DNA of 64,000 nt from Trichosphaerium sp. ATCC 40318 (lineage: Eukaryota > Discosea > Flabellinia > Trichosidae), in contig JALMLS010000075.1 in NCBI GenBank assembly GCA_038496445.1, positions 186,001 to 250,000 of the forward strand. The letters are read 5' to 3'. Below the pieces are notes generated by a model, which was not told where the DNA came from, did not search any database, and worked only from the letters and a program-made list of their open reading frames with translations. The position numbers and the translations under genes were made by a program. Below are positions 22,557-33,561 of the stretch, piece by piece (the stretch's first letter is position 1; each line of letters begins with the position of its first letter).

Positions 22557-23882
22557 CGGTACCTACAACGAGAACGTGCAAAATACCATGCTCTGTATGC
22601 TAACCTACAGCATGTAAAAGTCGCAATATACGTCCTTTACGCCACTATTTTCAACTTGCTTTTTACTATGAAATAAGCTAAGAAGGAAAGCTTCCAAAAA
22701 GCCGCTAACACATACCTACGTGATGTGTAGAGCTAATAGCGCATACGCGATAGATGTTTAATCGTTTCATAACTGAACCACTAACAATTGAACTATCCCT
22801 TGAAAAAACCAGTCACGTGCGTCGAAGAGACGTACAACAAGTTCAGGTGAGAAGATTGGAAAGTTAATAAGATATAGCGCTAGTTGTTGGTTTAACTTTG
22901 TTTAACAAAGGATCTGACGCATCACACATACACCATAATCGCTTAAAAACGCAATACAAGCGTTAATTCAATACCTACTGAATTATTCTCTACCCAACAT
23001 TCCGTTTTTCCACGACTCGGGAAAACAAATGGAACAACCAACCTTACTAATACTACCTAAAATGAACAAAAGTCTACCTCTCCGACTCGCAATCACTCAA
23101 TTTCGCAGTAAATGACGTATACAGTACATGTAACGTACTAGTATAATCGCTGACATAACAAACTGTGTAAAAATGTTCCACCCATGTTTAGGGAGTCGGC
23201 ATAAGTTATGCCGACTGTTCACAAAAAAAATACATGAAAAATGCACTTTTTATTACTTTTACTTTTTGGAATTTATATCAACCGTACAGCAATGCAGTCT
23301 GCGTAGTAGTCATCAATGATTGAAGTTTCACGCAATTTAAACGAGCTTTGTACAAAGAAAACCCAGGAAAGCATAGAGGTAGCGTTTTAAACCAATGGCG
23401 TAATAAAAACCCCGTTTTAAACACTAAAAAACCCTTTCAGTCGCTTTGGCATGGTACTCAAAGGGAGGTTGATCTACGTTTGGACTATAGCACTACAGCG
23501 GACCAAACGCAGCAAAAACAAGTTATAATGAGCGCTATAGGACTTGTAAGTATACGACGATAAGCTTTCTACAAGCCCTTATTTTTTTCAAAACTAGAGC
23601 CTACAGAACAACCCCTCTACTAGAAAACTCAATGTAATAGATCTCACAGCTCAGAATGTGGGCATAGGAACGTACGTGGGCCCTTTTTGGTTTTTACTTC
23701 AAACAAACGGCGAATTCTTTTTTGAAAAAAAAAGGTCACGTGACCTTCACACCCGTATCGCCATGTTTTTTTTTTTGGCGTCCGTTTAAATTAACAACCA
23801 TATACTTACATTTGTTTTTTGGAATAGTCAAGGAGCTCAAGAGATTAGTAGAGGTTTACAATATAATAAGACTCTATATAGT
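22557..23882. other. Gene-poor spacer
   Basis: About 1.3 kb without a supported gene. It contains a perfect 23-bp palindrome (23194-23216), one TCACGTGA site (23737-23744) and one unremarkable 71-codon open frame (23348-23563). The 3' part presumably holds the promoter and any first exon of the LRR-PB1-kinase gene; exon-like sequence flanked by AG/GT is seen at about 23828-23853. Confidence 0.4.
23194..23216. repeat. Perfect 11-bp-arm palindrome
   Basis: AGTCGGCATAA, a central G, then TTATGCCGACT. The arms are exactly complementary, so the site reads as an 11-bp stem or as a symmetric protein-binding site. It lies in non-coding DNA, GC-richer than its surroundings. Confidence 0.7.
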
Positions 23883-26327
23883 ATGGTGTTGCGTGGTAAT
23901 GAGCTATCGTATGAAGAATTAAAGATACTGGTTACAGGACTAAAAGAAAATACAACACTTCATTCACTTGACCTTAGTTATAATACACTACCTGCAGAGG
24001 GTAAGATTTTTAAGCGCTTTATTCCTTTTCCTTCGGTGTGTTGTGTACGAAACTTGCGTGACACTTTTTTTGAATGCACCAACAACAGATATTTTGTTAA
24101 TGACGTTTTGTTACCATATTTTTGTTCGTGGCTTACCGTACCTTATAGGTATGTTCTTCCTGAGCGAATTTATTAAAAAGAATACACCACTCCATTGCCT
24201 TCACTTGAAAGGAACAAACTTGTCAACAGGGACATGTGATGTACGCTTTGAAAAACTTTCTGAATAAATCAAGAAAGTTCTGAAACCTCTTTCCCAAAAT
24301 AAACAACGAAGTTCTCTCTTTAACGCTCAAAACCAATAGGATATTGTGGATGCTTTACAAGATAATACAAATATATACGACCTTACAATGAACGCTGCTA
24401 ATATAAGCTATGAAACTCAACAGGAACTAAGAAGTAAACTTGCTAGTAATAAGGAAAGAGGTAAGAAACCTTTCACATTTCTTTTTTCTTCGACATTTTT
24501 TCACTTAATAACTTTTTTTTTCAGTCGAGTCAGAACAATGGATTAGAACTCCTTTACCACAAACCCCAAGGTCTCCAAGTCGTTTATCACGTTCTCTTGA
24601 TAGTGTGAGCGAGATATCAGTAGCTGGAAATCATAGATCGCCACTAAAAACAAGAAGAAAGAAAAAATCAACAACCAAAACAAAAAAGAAGAAACCAAAA
24701 AACACATCAGTTTCGCGTCGCTCAAGATCCGACCAGAGCCTGGAAGAGAAAAAAGGTTTAGTGCTGCCATCAGAGGCTTTTGAAAATGGTATTCTTAAAA
24801 ACCGTATTTTTCTTGACATTTTTCGGTTCTCACATGACACTAGATTTAACTTGTAAATGTATATTGGGCGATGAAAAGCGAGCGTTTACAGTCTCCTCGT
24901 CCATTTCTTTTGACGATTTTAAAGAAAAGCTAGATACAGAATTTGATACAGAGATATTAGCCATAAAGTATATGGATGAAGAAGGTGACTTCATAACAAT
25001 GAGAACTGAAAAGGATCTAAGATTCATTATAAACAAAACTGTACGTAAAGGTGCCCTTTTTTTGAGTCTAATGAGATACGTGTTAGGATATTGACAGCTA
25101 CCTGAAGTTAAAGTTACAAGCAAACGATGAAGAATCTTCAATTTGTGTGAGAAACACTATGGATGATTTACTAGTAGACCACAAGGAGGTAGAAATATTA
25201 GAAAAGGTACAGAAATACAAAATTCTTTTTAAGTACTAAATGGGCTTTTCTCAGGTTTCAGAGCGTATAAATTTCGCTAAATGGCGAGGTACAAAGGAAT
25301 AATATTTGAAATGGTTTAATGTAATGGTGTAATAGGAGCAAAAGTAGCTTGCAAGCAACTGAGAGTATCTAATAATGATGGAGAGGAAGAAATGCAAGAG
25401 TTGAAAATCCTGGTGTACGTCACGTGTTTTATCGTTATATAAAGACATAAGATTCTAATAATTTTTTTGAAGCGGTTTGCGCCACCCTCGCATTGTATTA
25501 ATGATGGGTGTATCCTTGAATGGGCCAGAAAATTTTTTAGTAATGGAGTACGTTCGTCACACCCAGATCTTTATCCAACAAATTTTTTTTTCCAGATTGA
25601 TGGCAGGAAGAGATCTAAAGGCATTTATTGAAGAACATGATGGTCCTTTTGATATTGAATTAGTCCTTTCTATTGCGACAGATATCGCACAAGGGTAACA
25701 AGTCTCAAAAAACTAATTTTGAATTAACTTGTTTAATGTAGCATGACATACTTACATGGTATTCCAATGTTACACAGAAATCTATGTACATCAAATATTT
25801 TATTGGAAAAATCAAAAAACCGAGCTAAACTTTCAGACTTTGCGTTCAGCGTACAATCAGATAAAAGTAGACGAACAACTCTCTCTGATGATTCATTTTA
25901 TACTAAACCAGAATGTGCGTATTCAGTTCTTTTGGAGTATTTTGGACCTCAACTTATTTTTCTTCTTTACAGTTGTATATTTTGCACCAGAAGTAATGCA
26001 AGAAGACAAGTGTACTACAAAATCTGATGTTTACCCATTTGCGCTTATTTTATGGCAAATGATTCTTGGGAAAGATGAGCCGAAACCAGGTGAAGATACG
26101 AATGTGACAACATGGGCTGTAGAGGTAACCCTAACAACAACAAAGAAATTGTCCAAAAAAAGTTGTGTCTTAATGTCTATTCGCAGGTCGCTGAAGGAAA
26201 ACGACTACCTATCCCCGAAGAATTTCATCCTAGTCTAAAGTTACTTGTAATGAATTGCTGGGATCATGATCCCAGTAAACGGCCAGAATTCGGAGATATA
26301 GTCGAGTATCTAGAAGACATGTATTGA
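23883..26327 (+). CDS. LRR-PB1-TKL pseudokinase
   Basis: Multi-exon plus-strand gene; the first supported ATG is at 23883, but an upstream exon is possible. LRRs of the NLR/ribonuclease-inhibitor kind come first (LRGNELSYEELKILVTGLKE, LHSLDLSYNTLPAEG; later exons 24149-24230 and 24343-24462). A Ser/Arg/Lys-rich basic linker follows (24530-24770), then a PB1 domain (24841-25040: LTCKCILGDEKRAFTV ... YMDEEGDFITMRTEKDL), then a TKL-type kinase domain (25255-26327). The kinase keeps the beta-3 lysine (KVACKQL), the APE helix (YFAPEVM) and the C-lobe (WDHDPSKRPEF). It lacks a glycine loop (VSERINFAKWRG), has HRN for HRD (LHRNLCTSNILL, near 25776) and DFA for DFG (LSDFAFSV, near 25835). It is probably a signalling scaffold without phosphotransfer activity. 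Confidence 0.85.
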
Positions 26328-26524
26328 AGTGTAAAAAAAGAAAGAAAAACAATGATTGATTTAAGCTCGTTTCATTTTCATTACACTAACAACAATCCCA
26401 AGTGTTCATAGGTTGAAGAAAGACTACTTTACACCAAATAAGGGCTCCAAATATAGTAACTTAACTTGCGCTTTTAAGTCCGTTAGTCAGTTTGTACTTC
26501 AAATCAATTGCGTTTACAACCTTC

Positions 26525-29500
26525 ATGATGAAGGCCACTACGCAAATATTCGTCTTTGGGACAATTCTTTTCGCTGTAGCCGTTTTGGCCGATTTTAATG
26601 ACGAAACAAACGTTCAACTCTGGGATTGCGGTACAATACTTCAATAACACCTCTTTGATGTGTTTTTAGCTTCAAACCCTCAAAAATGGGCGTACCACTC
26701 TGACGACAAAACAATTCGCTTGACACAAGATTGTACGCCGTTTTCACCACTGCCAAACCAGTTTTAACAGTTCCTTTTTGGGTTTTTTCGTAAGTTAGCT
26801 CGTACTTACCCAACTCAAGCGAAATGTCTTGATATCGCTAATTACGGCACCATTGATGGTTCTAACGTTTGGTTATACACGTGCCACACTTCTGATCCTG
26901 ATTCGTCTCATAAGAACCAAGAATGGACACTCAAATCGGATGGTAGTGTAGTAAGGTAAAACAAAATCTTTTTCTCCAAACAAATTAAAAAAGGTGAAAA
27001 ACCCAAAAATATTTTTCGAATGAAAGTTCGTCCACTTGTTAATCTTGTTCTCATAACACTTTCAATAGTACACTGTCTGGTAAATGCCTTGACGCATCTG
27101 ATTATGGCACTACTCCTGGAACAAACGTACAAATCTGGTGCGCGAACAGAAAATTTTTATGCTCACGTGATTTACTTTCTACATCACGTGACTTTTCCAT
27201 TAACTATTCCTTTATTTTAACTCTGTTTACAAAGGACTTGTACTGGCGCAGACAATCAAAAGTGGATATTCAACACCACTGATGGAAGTTTGAGAGGGAA
27301 ACAATCAGGTGAGAACTGATCCCAAAAAAGTTTTGTGATTATTTCTTGCTAACTTTGTATCTAACTACATATTTGAGGTCTTTGTGTAAACGTTGGGGGT
27401 AAATATACCACTCCTTGCGAGGATGCAACAAATAAGGGATATCCTTTCTGTAACACAGCTCTATCATTCAGCGATCGTGCGAAAGATCTCGTTTCAAGGT
27501 ACTAACTCAGAACCAACTTCTTTGACAAACAGGTGCCATCTAACTCTTTAAACGCAGAATTCCTGCCTCTGATAAAGTTGGTCTCTTTGTAAATGGCGCT
27601 TCATCAGTACCGAGCCTTAAGCTTCCAGCATACCAATGGTGGAGTGAAGCTTTACATGGAGTAGCACGTGAGTGTAAAGTCGCTTTTAACTAGTCATTAA
27701 CAAATTTTATTCTCAGGAAGTCCTGGTGTTTCGTTTAGCGGAACAGTACCTTCTGCTACAAGCTTTCCTCAAATTGCATCAACTGGCTGCGCATTTGATT
27801 CCACACTTGTTTCTGATATTGGCAAAGTCGTCGGTACAGGTGCGTGTCTTTTGTTTTAAGATGTGTATGCAACTATGTCTAAATATCAACAGAGGCTCGT
27901 GCCATGCACAATGAAGGACATGCTGGACTTACTTTCTGGTATGTATTTCAAATATATTTGATAATAAACCATGGCTAATGTATGCGTAAAGGGCACCAAA
28001 CGTGAACATCTTCCGTGATCGTATGTCGTGAAAAAAGACTTCAATAAATAGATTTGCTACCACGATTTATTTAGCACGATGGGGTCGTGGTCAAGAAACT
28101 CCTGGCGAAGATCCTTATCATACATCTGAGTACGCACACGCTTATGTATCTGCTCTTCAAGGTGATGATCCAAAATTCTTACAAATCTCTTCTTGTTGCA
28201 AGCACTGTACGTTCTCTTGTTCTTATAATGTTAGAAGTAAACTTATGATATCTTAGTCGCTGCTTATGACCTTGAAAACTGGGAAGGAGTTGATAGACAT
28301 CATTTTAATGCCATTGTAACACAACAGGTAATACACAAAAATGCTTTGAGTTGATCTTTACTTATTCCTTTTACCAGGACCTTGACGATACATACTTTCC
28401 AGCGTTTAAGGTGATAGTTTCTTTCATTAATTTGTTCTTACTTGTTACTTAAGACCTGCTCTATGAGAGGAAAAGCGAGTTCAGTCATGTGCAGTTATAA
28501 CGCTGTAAATGGAGTACCATCATGCGCTAATCCAGCTATTCTCAACGATTTGGTACTCTATTTGTTACTTCTTTGTATATGTGTTCTAACGTATTGTAGC
28601 TCCGTGCAAAATGGGACTTCCAAGGATACATCACTTCTGATTGTGGTGCTGTTTTAGGTACGTTGTCACTTTGATCTCCAAATGAGTATAACCATTTTAT
28701 AGATGTATATTCAGCACACCATTACACAAACTCAACAGATCAAACGTGTAAGGATGTACTAGAAGCTGGTATGGATATTGACTGTGGCGGTTTCTTGAAG
28801 AACCACCTTGGACAAGCTATTGCGTAAGTGAATTATACCGTTAATGTAACATAAATTCTTACAGTAATCGTTTTTAGTAATAAGGCAGTATCATCTGAAA
28901 CAGTTGATAAGGCATTGTACAATCTGTACATGGTTCAATTCAGATTGGGCATGTTCGATCCTGCTTCAAATCTTCCAAAATACTCATCTCTCAGTGCCAA
29001 GGATATTGACACAACATCCTCTAGAGTATGTATTAGATATTTATAATTTGATTTGGACTTACTTGTTGGATACAGGATCTCGCATTGAAAGCAGCTTTGA
29101 AAGCAATGACATTATTGAAGAACGATTACAATACTTTACCTCTCAGCAAATCACTATCAAAGATTGCACTTGTCGGTCCAAATGCAGCTGCTACAAAAAC
29201 AATGCAAGGAAACTATTACGGAACACCCCCTTATTTGATATCTCCTCAAGCAGGACTTGCAAAGTACGTAGGGTTTAACATAACGTGTTGTTAATTTCTT
29301 GTCTTAGATTTACTTCTGTGGACTATGTCAAAGGATGTGATATAAGTTCATCAGATAAGTCTCAATTCGCTTCTGCTTGTGATGCTGCAAAGTCAGCAGA
29401 TGCTACAATTATGGTTATGGGCATCGATGGAAGTCAAGAAAGTGAAGGTCATGATAGGTAAACCATACTCATGATCGTATTTTGTACTTACTTTTCATAG

Positions 29501-30683
29501 AAATATAATATCGTTCCCTGGTGTCCAAGAAGACTTTGTCTCAGAAATTTCAGGATGCTCCAAAGGTCCAGTTGTACTTGTGATCATGTCTGGAGGTCAA
29601 GTAGATCTCACACTCGCAAAAGCAAACAAGAAGGTAAGCATCTTATCAAACCAAGTTATGACAAGTAACACTCTGCTAACTACTATTATGAATAGATTGG
29701 AGCCATTATGTATGTGGGATATCCTGGCCAATCTGGAGGAGATGCTATCGCTCAAACAATATTCGGAGACAACGCTCCAGGTACAATAACAAAATAGATT
29801 GTTTGCGTTTTAACCACTTTCTTAAAGCTGGAAGATTGGCATACACAATTTACCCTGCAGATTATTTGAAGAATGTATCAATGTTCAACATGAACATGCG
29901 TCCATCCAACAACTTTCCTGGTATGTCTCATGCCTCTTATACCTCATAGAAATATGTTGTTTATTGCCAATCTAACTTTTCAATTGTACAGGACGATCAT
30001 ACAGATTCTACAACAACGCTGTTGGCACAGTATATCCAGTAAGTAACAACACTACATTTTAACCTCTGATCCATTAACACATTGTAATAGTTTGGACATG
30101 GATTGACATACACGAACTTCAGTGTCTCAACAACTTCAACAACAAACTCTATTTCAATCTACAAAATCAAGGTTTGTGGTCACAAACAATATATTATCAT
30201 TTACGTTCACTTGATACTGACCTTATTGTTCAGGAAGGTGCTACTGAGGACAAACAACTTCGTGATTGGGAACAACCATCTGTCGCAGGTACACGTCTTT
30301 TATTTAACTTGCCCTATATGCTTACACTGTATTAGACATCACAGCAGTCGTAAAGAACACTGGAAGTGTCACAAGCGACTTCACATTCCTTTCATTTGTG
30401 GTACCACCATCACCAGGTAAAAACGGCAATCCATTGAAATATCTGCACTTTTTCAGTCGATTGTATGATGTGAAACCAAATGAATCAAGAACTGTTGTTG
30501 TTCCTCTTCGTGCAACCGATCTCATTTTATCTGATACGTACGTATTATCTACAGTACACAACGCCATAAAACAGGGAGATCTGATGTGATAATAGGGACG
30601 GTGTACGCGGACCTTTACCTGGAACATGGAAGATAGAAATTGGACCTTATGCATCAGCTCAAAATACTTTTATTGTTGAATAA
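26525..30683 (+). CDS. Secreted ricin-B-lectin + GH3 beta-xylosidase-type enzyme, copy 1
   Basis: Tandem ATGs at 26525/26528 open a signal peptide ([19 protein letters not shown]). About 20 short introns follow. The N-terminal beta-trefoil lectin (26600-27310) has [20 protein letters not shown] and QxW motifs NQEW and NQKW. The GH3 N-domain resembles plant BXL beta-xylosidases: [27 protein letters not shown], and [16 protein letters not shown] formed across a splice. The predicted nucleophile is the Asp codon 28639-28641 in YITSDCGAV. The C-domain has the likely acid/base Glu in SQESEGHDR (Glu codon 29444-29446). A fibronectin-III-like C-terminal domain follows (30340-30680). The stop is 30681-30683, followed by AATAAA near 30723. 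Role: secreted exo-hydrolysis of xylan or arabinoxylan-type glycans, with the lectin tethering it to carbohydrate. Substrate not proven. Confidence 0.9.
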
Positions 30684-30734
30684 GAAAACCAAAGCATAGC
30701 ATCCTAATAGTAACAATCAACTCAATAAAAATAG
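30684..30734 (+). terminator. 3' UTR with poly(A)-type signal shared by GH3 copies
   Basis: TCCTAATAGTAACAATCAAC then TCAATAAAAATA follows copy 1. A near-identical sequence follows copy 4 (44865-44925 on minus), with a diverged version after copy 3. This shows that the duplicated unit included the 3' flank. Confidence 0.5.
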
Positions 30735-31990
30735 TTTGTCACTATCGCTCAACATTTAGAATTTGGTATTTTATAAAGTCTGTCTCTATGGGAAGCAATT
30801 CTGTTGCAATTTCTTGTACACCTTTCGGAGTAAGGGCCGTCTTGAAGCTTATAAAGAATAAAAGCATTTGTGGGTGTAGTAAAACCAACAAGGAAAAAGT
30901 GTCACGTTCCATTTTTGAACCGGCAATCTGTACAATAGGACTTGACCAGCTAGCCAAATTGATCACTATTTCCCTTAGCGTCATCATTTTTATTTTTGAA
31001 CATAGCTTTTCTTGCTACTGTCAAATGAACTTACGCACAGTAGAGAGTGGCCAACTGTATGATTTCATTGTTTTTGTTGCGACTGCAACAGTTTTGTCAG
31101 ATGGTGCCACTTGTGTATCCCACAGACTTTTTTTTTTTTGCAAGTGCTTGCTTCAACGCCACTGGCAGCGGTTGGTATTACATGGTACAGTAGCTTCTAA
31201 GCAGAATTCGCCCGGCTTGTTGAGATCCATGGCTAAACAAAAATTAGAGTCAACTGTACAATGATGGCACCTTCCAATTGTTTTCGACCATTTAGCAAAA
31301 AGAGGATTCATTTGGTGTGAGATGACGCTCAATCAAAGGGTTGATATAAAGTAAATCGGATACCTAGTTCGAATCATCAAGACAGTTCGATTAATCGAAG
31401 GCGTATGGTTTCTTAATGTTTTGAGTTGTTAAATGTTGTGCTGGAATACAGATTTCATCAACACAAGTGAAATAACCTGGTACCATGTGGCGCTTAAAGG
31501 CAAGCACTAGAAATGAATGTACCATGTTAGCATCAAATTTCATGTTGTTGAAGTAGTGTTTAAATGGCCAAACCTATTTTCCCTGTAAATGAAATTTGTA
31601 CTTCACCTATACTCCACATTTAAAATATTCCCTATTCCAATAATCCCATGCCACATCACTGTGCCAGAGGAGTTCGTCATATGGGTAGTGATCCCATTTT
31701 TTAGGTCAGTGTGATGTTGTTCATATGTGCTTGTGAATAGCAAGTTTTCAAAAATCTCATTGTACCGGAAGGTGAAAATGCCATTGGTGTCTTGACTTTT
31801 CCAATACCAATAACGCTAGGTTGTTTTTAAGTTTAGTTCATCCGTCAAGCATGGGACAGTCAACATAGGTAAATCCATAAGGCTTCAATCTGCTCTCAAA
31901 TTCGGAGACTTGAAAAAATAGTGTCTATTGCAGATGTTAACATCTGAAGTATCTCTAATTGACCGTTTCAACACGCTCCTTTGGCGTTTG
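30735..31990 (-). pseudogene. Decayed PiggyBac-like transposase
   Basis: Read on minus, protein-like stretches in shifting frames with many stops follow the order of a PiggyBac/PGBD transposase. They are KKWDHYPYDELLWHSDVAWD (about 31710-31640), VWPFKHYFNNMKF and RHMVPGYFTCVDEICIP (31570-31440), NIKKPYAFD (about 31415), CHHCTVDSNFCLAMDLNKPG then NTNRCQW (31270-31160), and near the C-terminus FFLVGFTTPTNAFILYKL (about 30890-30835). The 'VDE ... KKPY' and 'NAFILYK' motifs are characteristic. Stops and frameshifts show it is dead. Further decayed sequence may extend upstream to about 32560. No terminal repeats or TTAA ends were identified. It separates GH3 copies 1 and 2. Confidence 0.55.
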
Positions 31991-33561
31991 CCATAATACT
32001 TGATATCCACGTCATTGTTGCGACCATTGGGGAGTTACGTGTTGTTTATTGTGAAATCCACAATTTAGTTTTACAAATGTTGACTTTTTGGATGACGACT
32101 TGACTACCTTGACTTTTCTTTGAGACAAGAACTGTTTTTAAATTGCAAATTCGTGCGTGTATGCTATGGCATGATGTGTACATCATAACTAATTTTAGCG
32201 TATGGGTTGTACGTAGAGAAGGTAAAATAGTCACTTTTGACAAAAACGAGCGATTTTTGCTCATGCTTAACATCTACTTTTTCTTACACAACTTGAATAC
32301 GCTATACTATACTATGTACCCTTTTGGTCTACGTAAATGAACTTGTAAATGAACTTGATACGGTTAGGTATGGCTGCACGCAAAAAAAAACTGCCTAAAT
32401 GGCCAAATTTCGAGTTTTGAACAATACAGCAGTACAACTATGTTTGCCACCTGATTGTAATCCTGCAATGGCTGTACTACTACCTTGTCTATATCATCAG
32501 ATGGTGTATTGTATTCGAAAATATTTTTGTAGAGGTTTTCGTGCGCCATATAACACATTTTTCACTTACTTAATGGAACCAACCAAGCCCACCAAGAACA
32601 CTAACTGTTCTAAAAATCACATATTATACGCCCCTTGAGTCATGTATTGTGTGTACACCAAAGAAATAAAGAAAAACAAATTACTAATAGCAGCGTGATA
32701 AAAAACTGCCAAATTTTAAAAATGCCATAAATGCATAGCAATTCCTGACATATTGAATTAATTGGTTGTTGATATCGGGCACTTTTGGCACAAACACTAT
32801 TGGTATGTGTATTTTTCAAAGATCATAGTGGTACTACTGTATCATATACTCTGTTTCTAGAAAAATGTAGAACATAACATCAGTGTAGATGCATGAATTT
32901 CAACAAATTTCGTTCAACAAACTCCCGTATTAGAGGCACTTTATAGTGTTTTAATTTTAAATCAACAACCTATGACGGTATTAAATACAATCATAAACGG
33001 CTAGAAAATATAACAAAACCCAGAATGAAGATGTTTACATTGAGGCTGACTTAGCTAAACTATAGCTAGAAAAGTCACAAAATTGCACTGTTTTTTAGCG
33101 TCATTGTAGACTACATCACTATATGTGATATGTGGCTACATTTGAACAAGCATCAATGATAGAGATGCATAATTTTGTTCTAAAAGTGGAGTGCCTATGA
33201 ATAATAGCAACATACACAAAAGACTTACAAAAAGAACTCAGAAACAGAATATTTCGAGATATGAATCCGGCATGCGTCAGTACATGATGTCTTTAAATGA
33301 ATAGTATTTGATAGTAGTATGTTGTTATTAGAGGAAGTTGATAACAACAAGAGTTCTACAAAATCACGTGATTTCTTAAAGCTATTGTGATCTTCTTCCA
33401 GCAAACGTTGAGACTTGCTCAGGCACACCTAGAGGAATGAGCACGAAAATTGACAAGGTATTTGTCCACCAAGATAAGTAGTGCACTATTAAACGTGTTA
33501 ACTGCCCGCACCTAAGTCAGTTTGTCCGTTGTATCACATTATAATTGCGTTTACAACCTTC
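31991..33561. other. Gene-poor spacer upstream of GH3 copy 2
   Basis: AT-rich DNA with only short open frames. A minus frame at 32558-32364 (IDKVVVQPLQDYNQVANIVV) may be more transposon debris. The last 200 bp (about 33360-33561) are the copy-2 promoter and include TCACGTGA (33364-33371). This promoter block is repeated in inverse orientation upstream of copy 3 (about 44185-44372). Confidence 0.5.

Noticed and set aside
30788-31264. 158-codon plus-strand open frame
   Set aside because: The complementary strand carries the PiggyBac-like motifs; the plus frame has no protein-like features.
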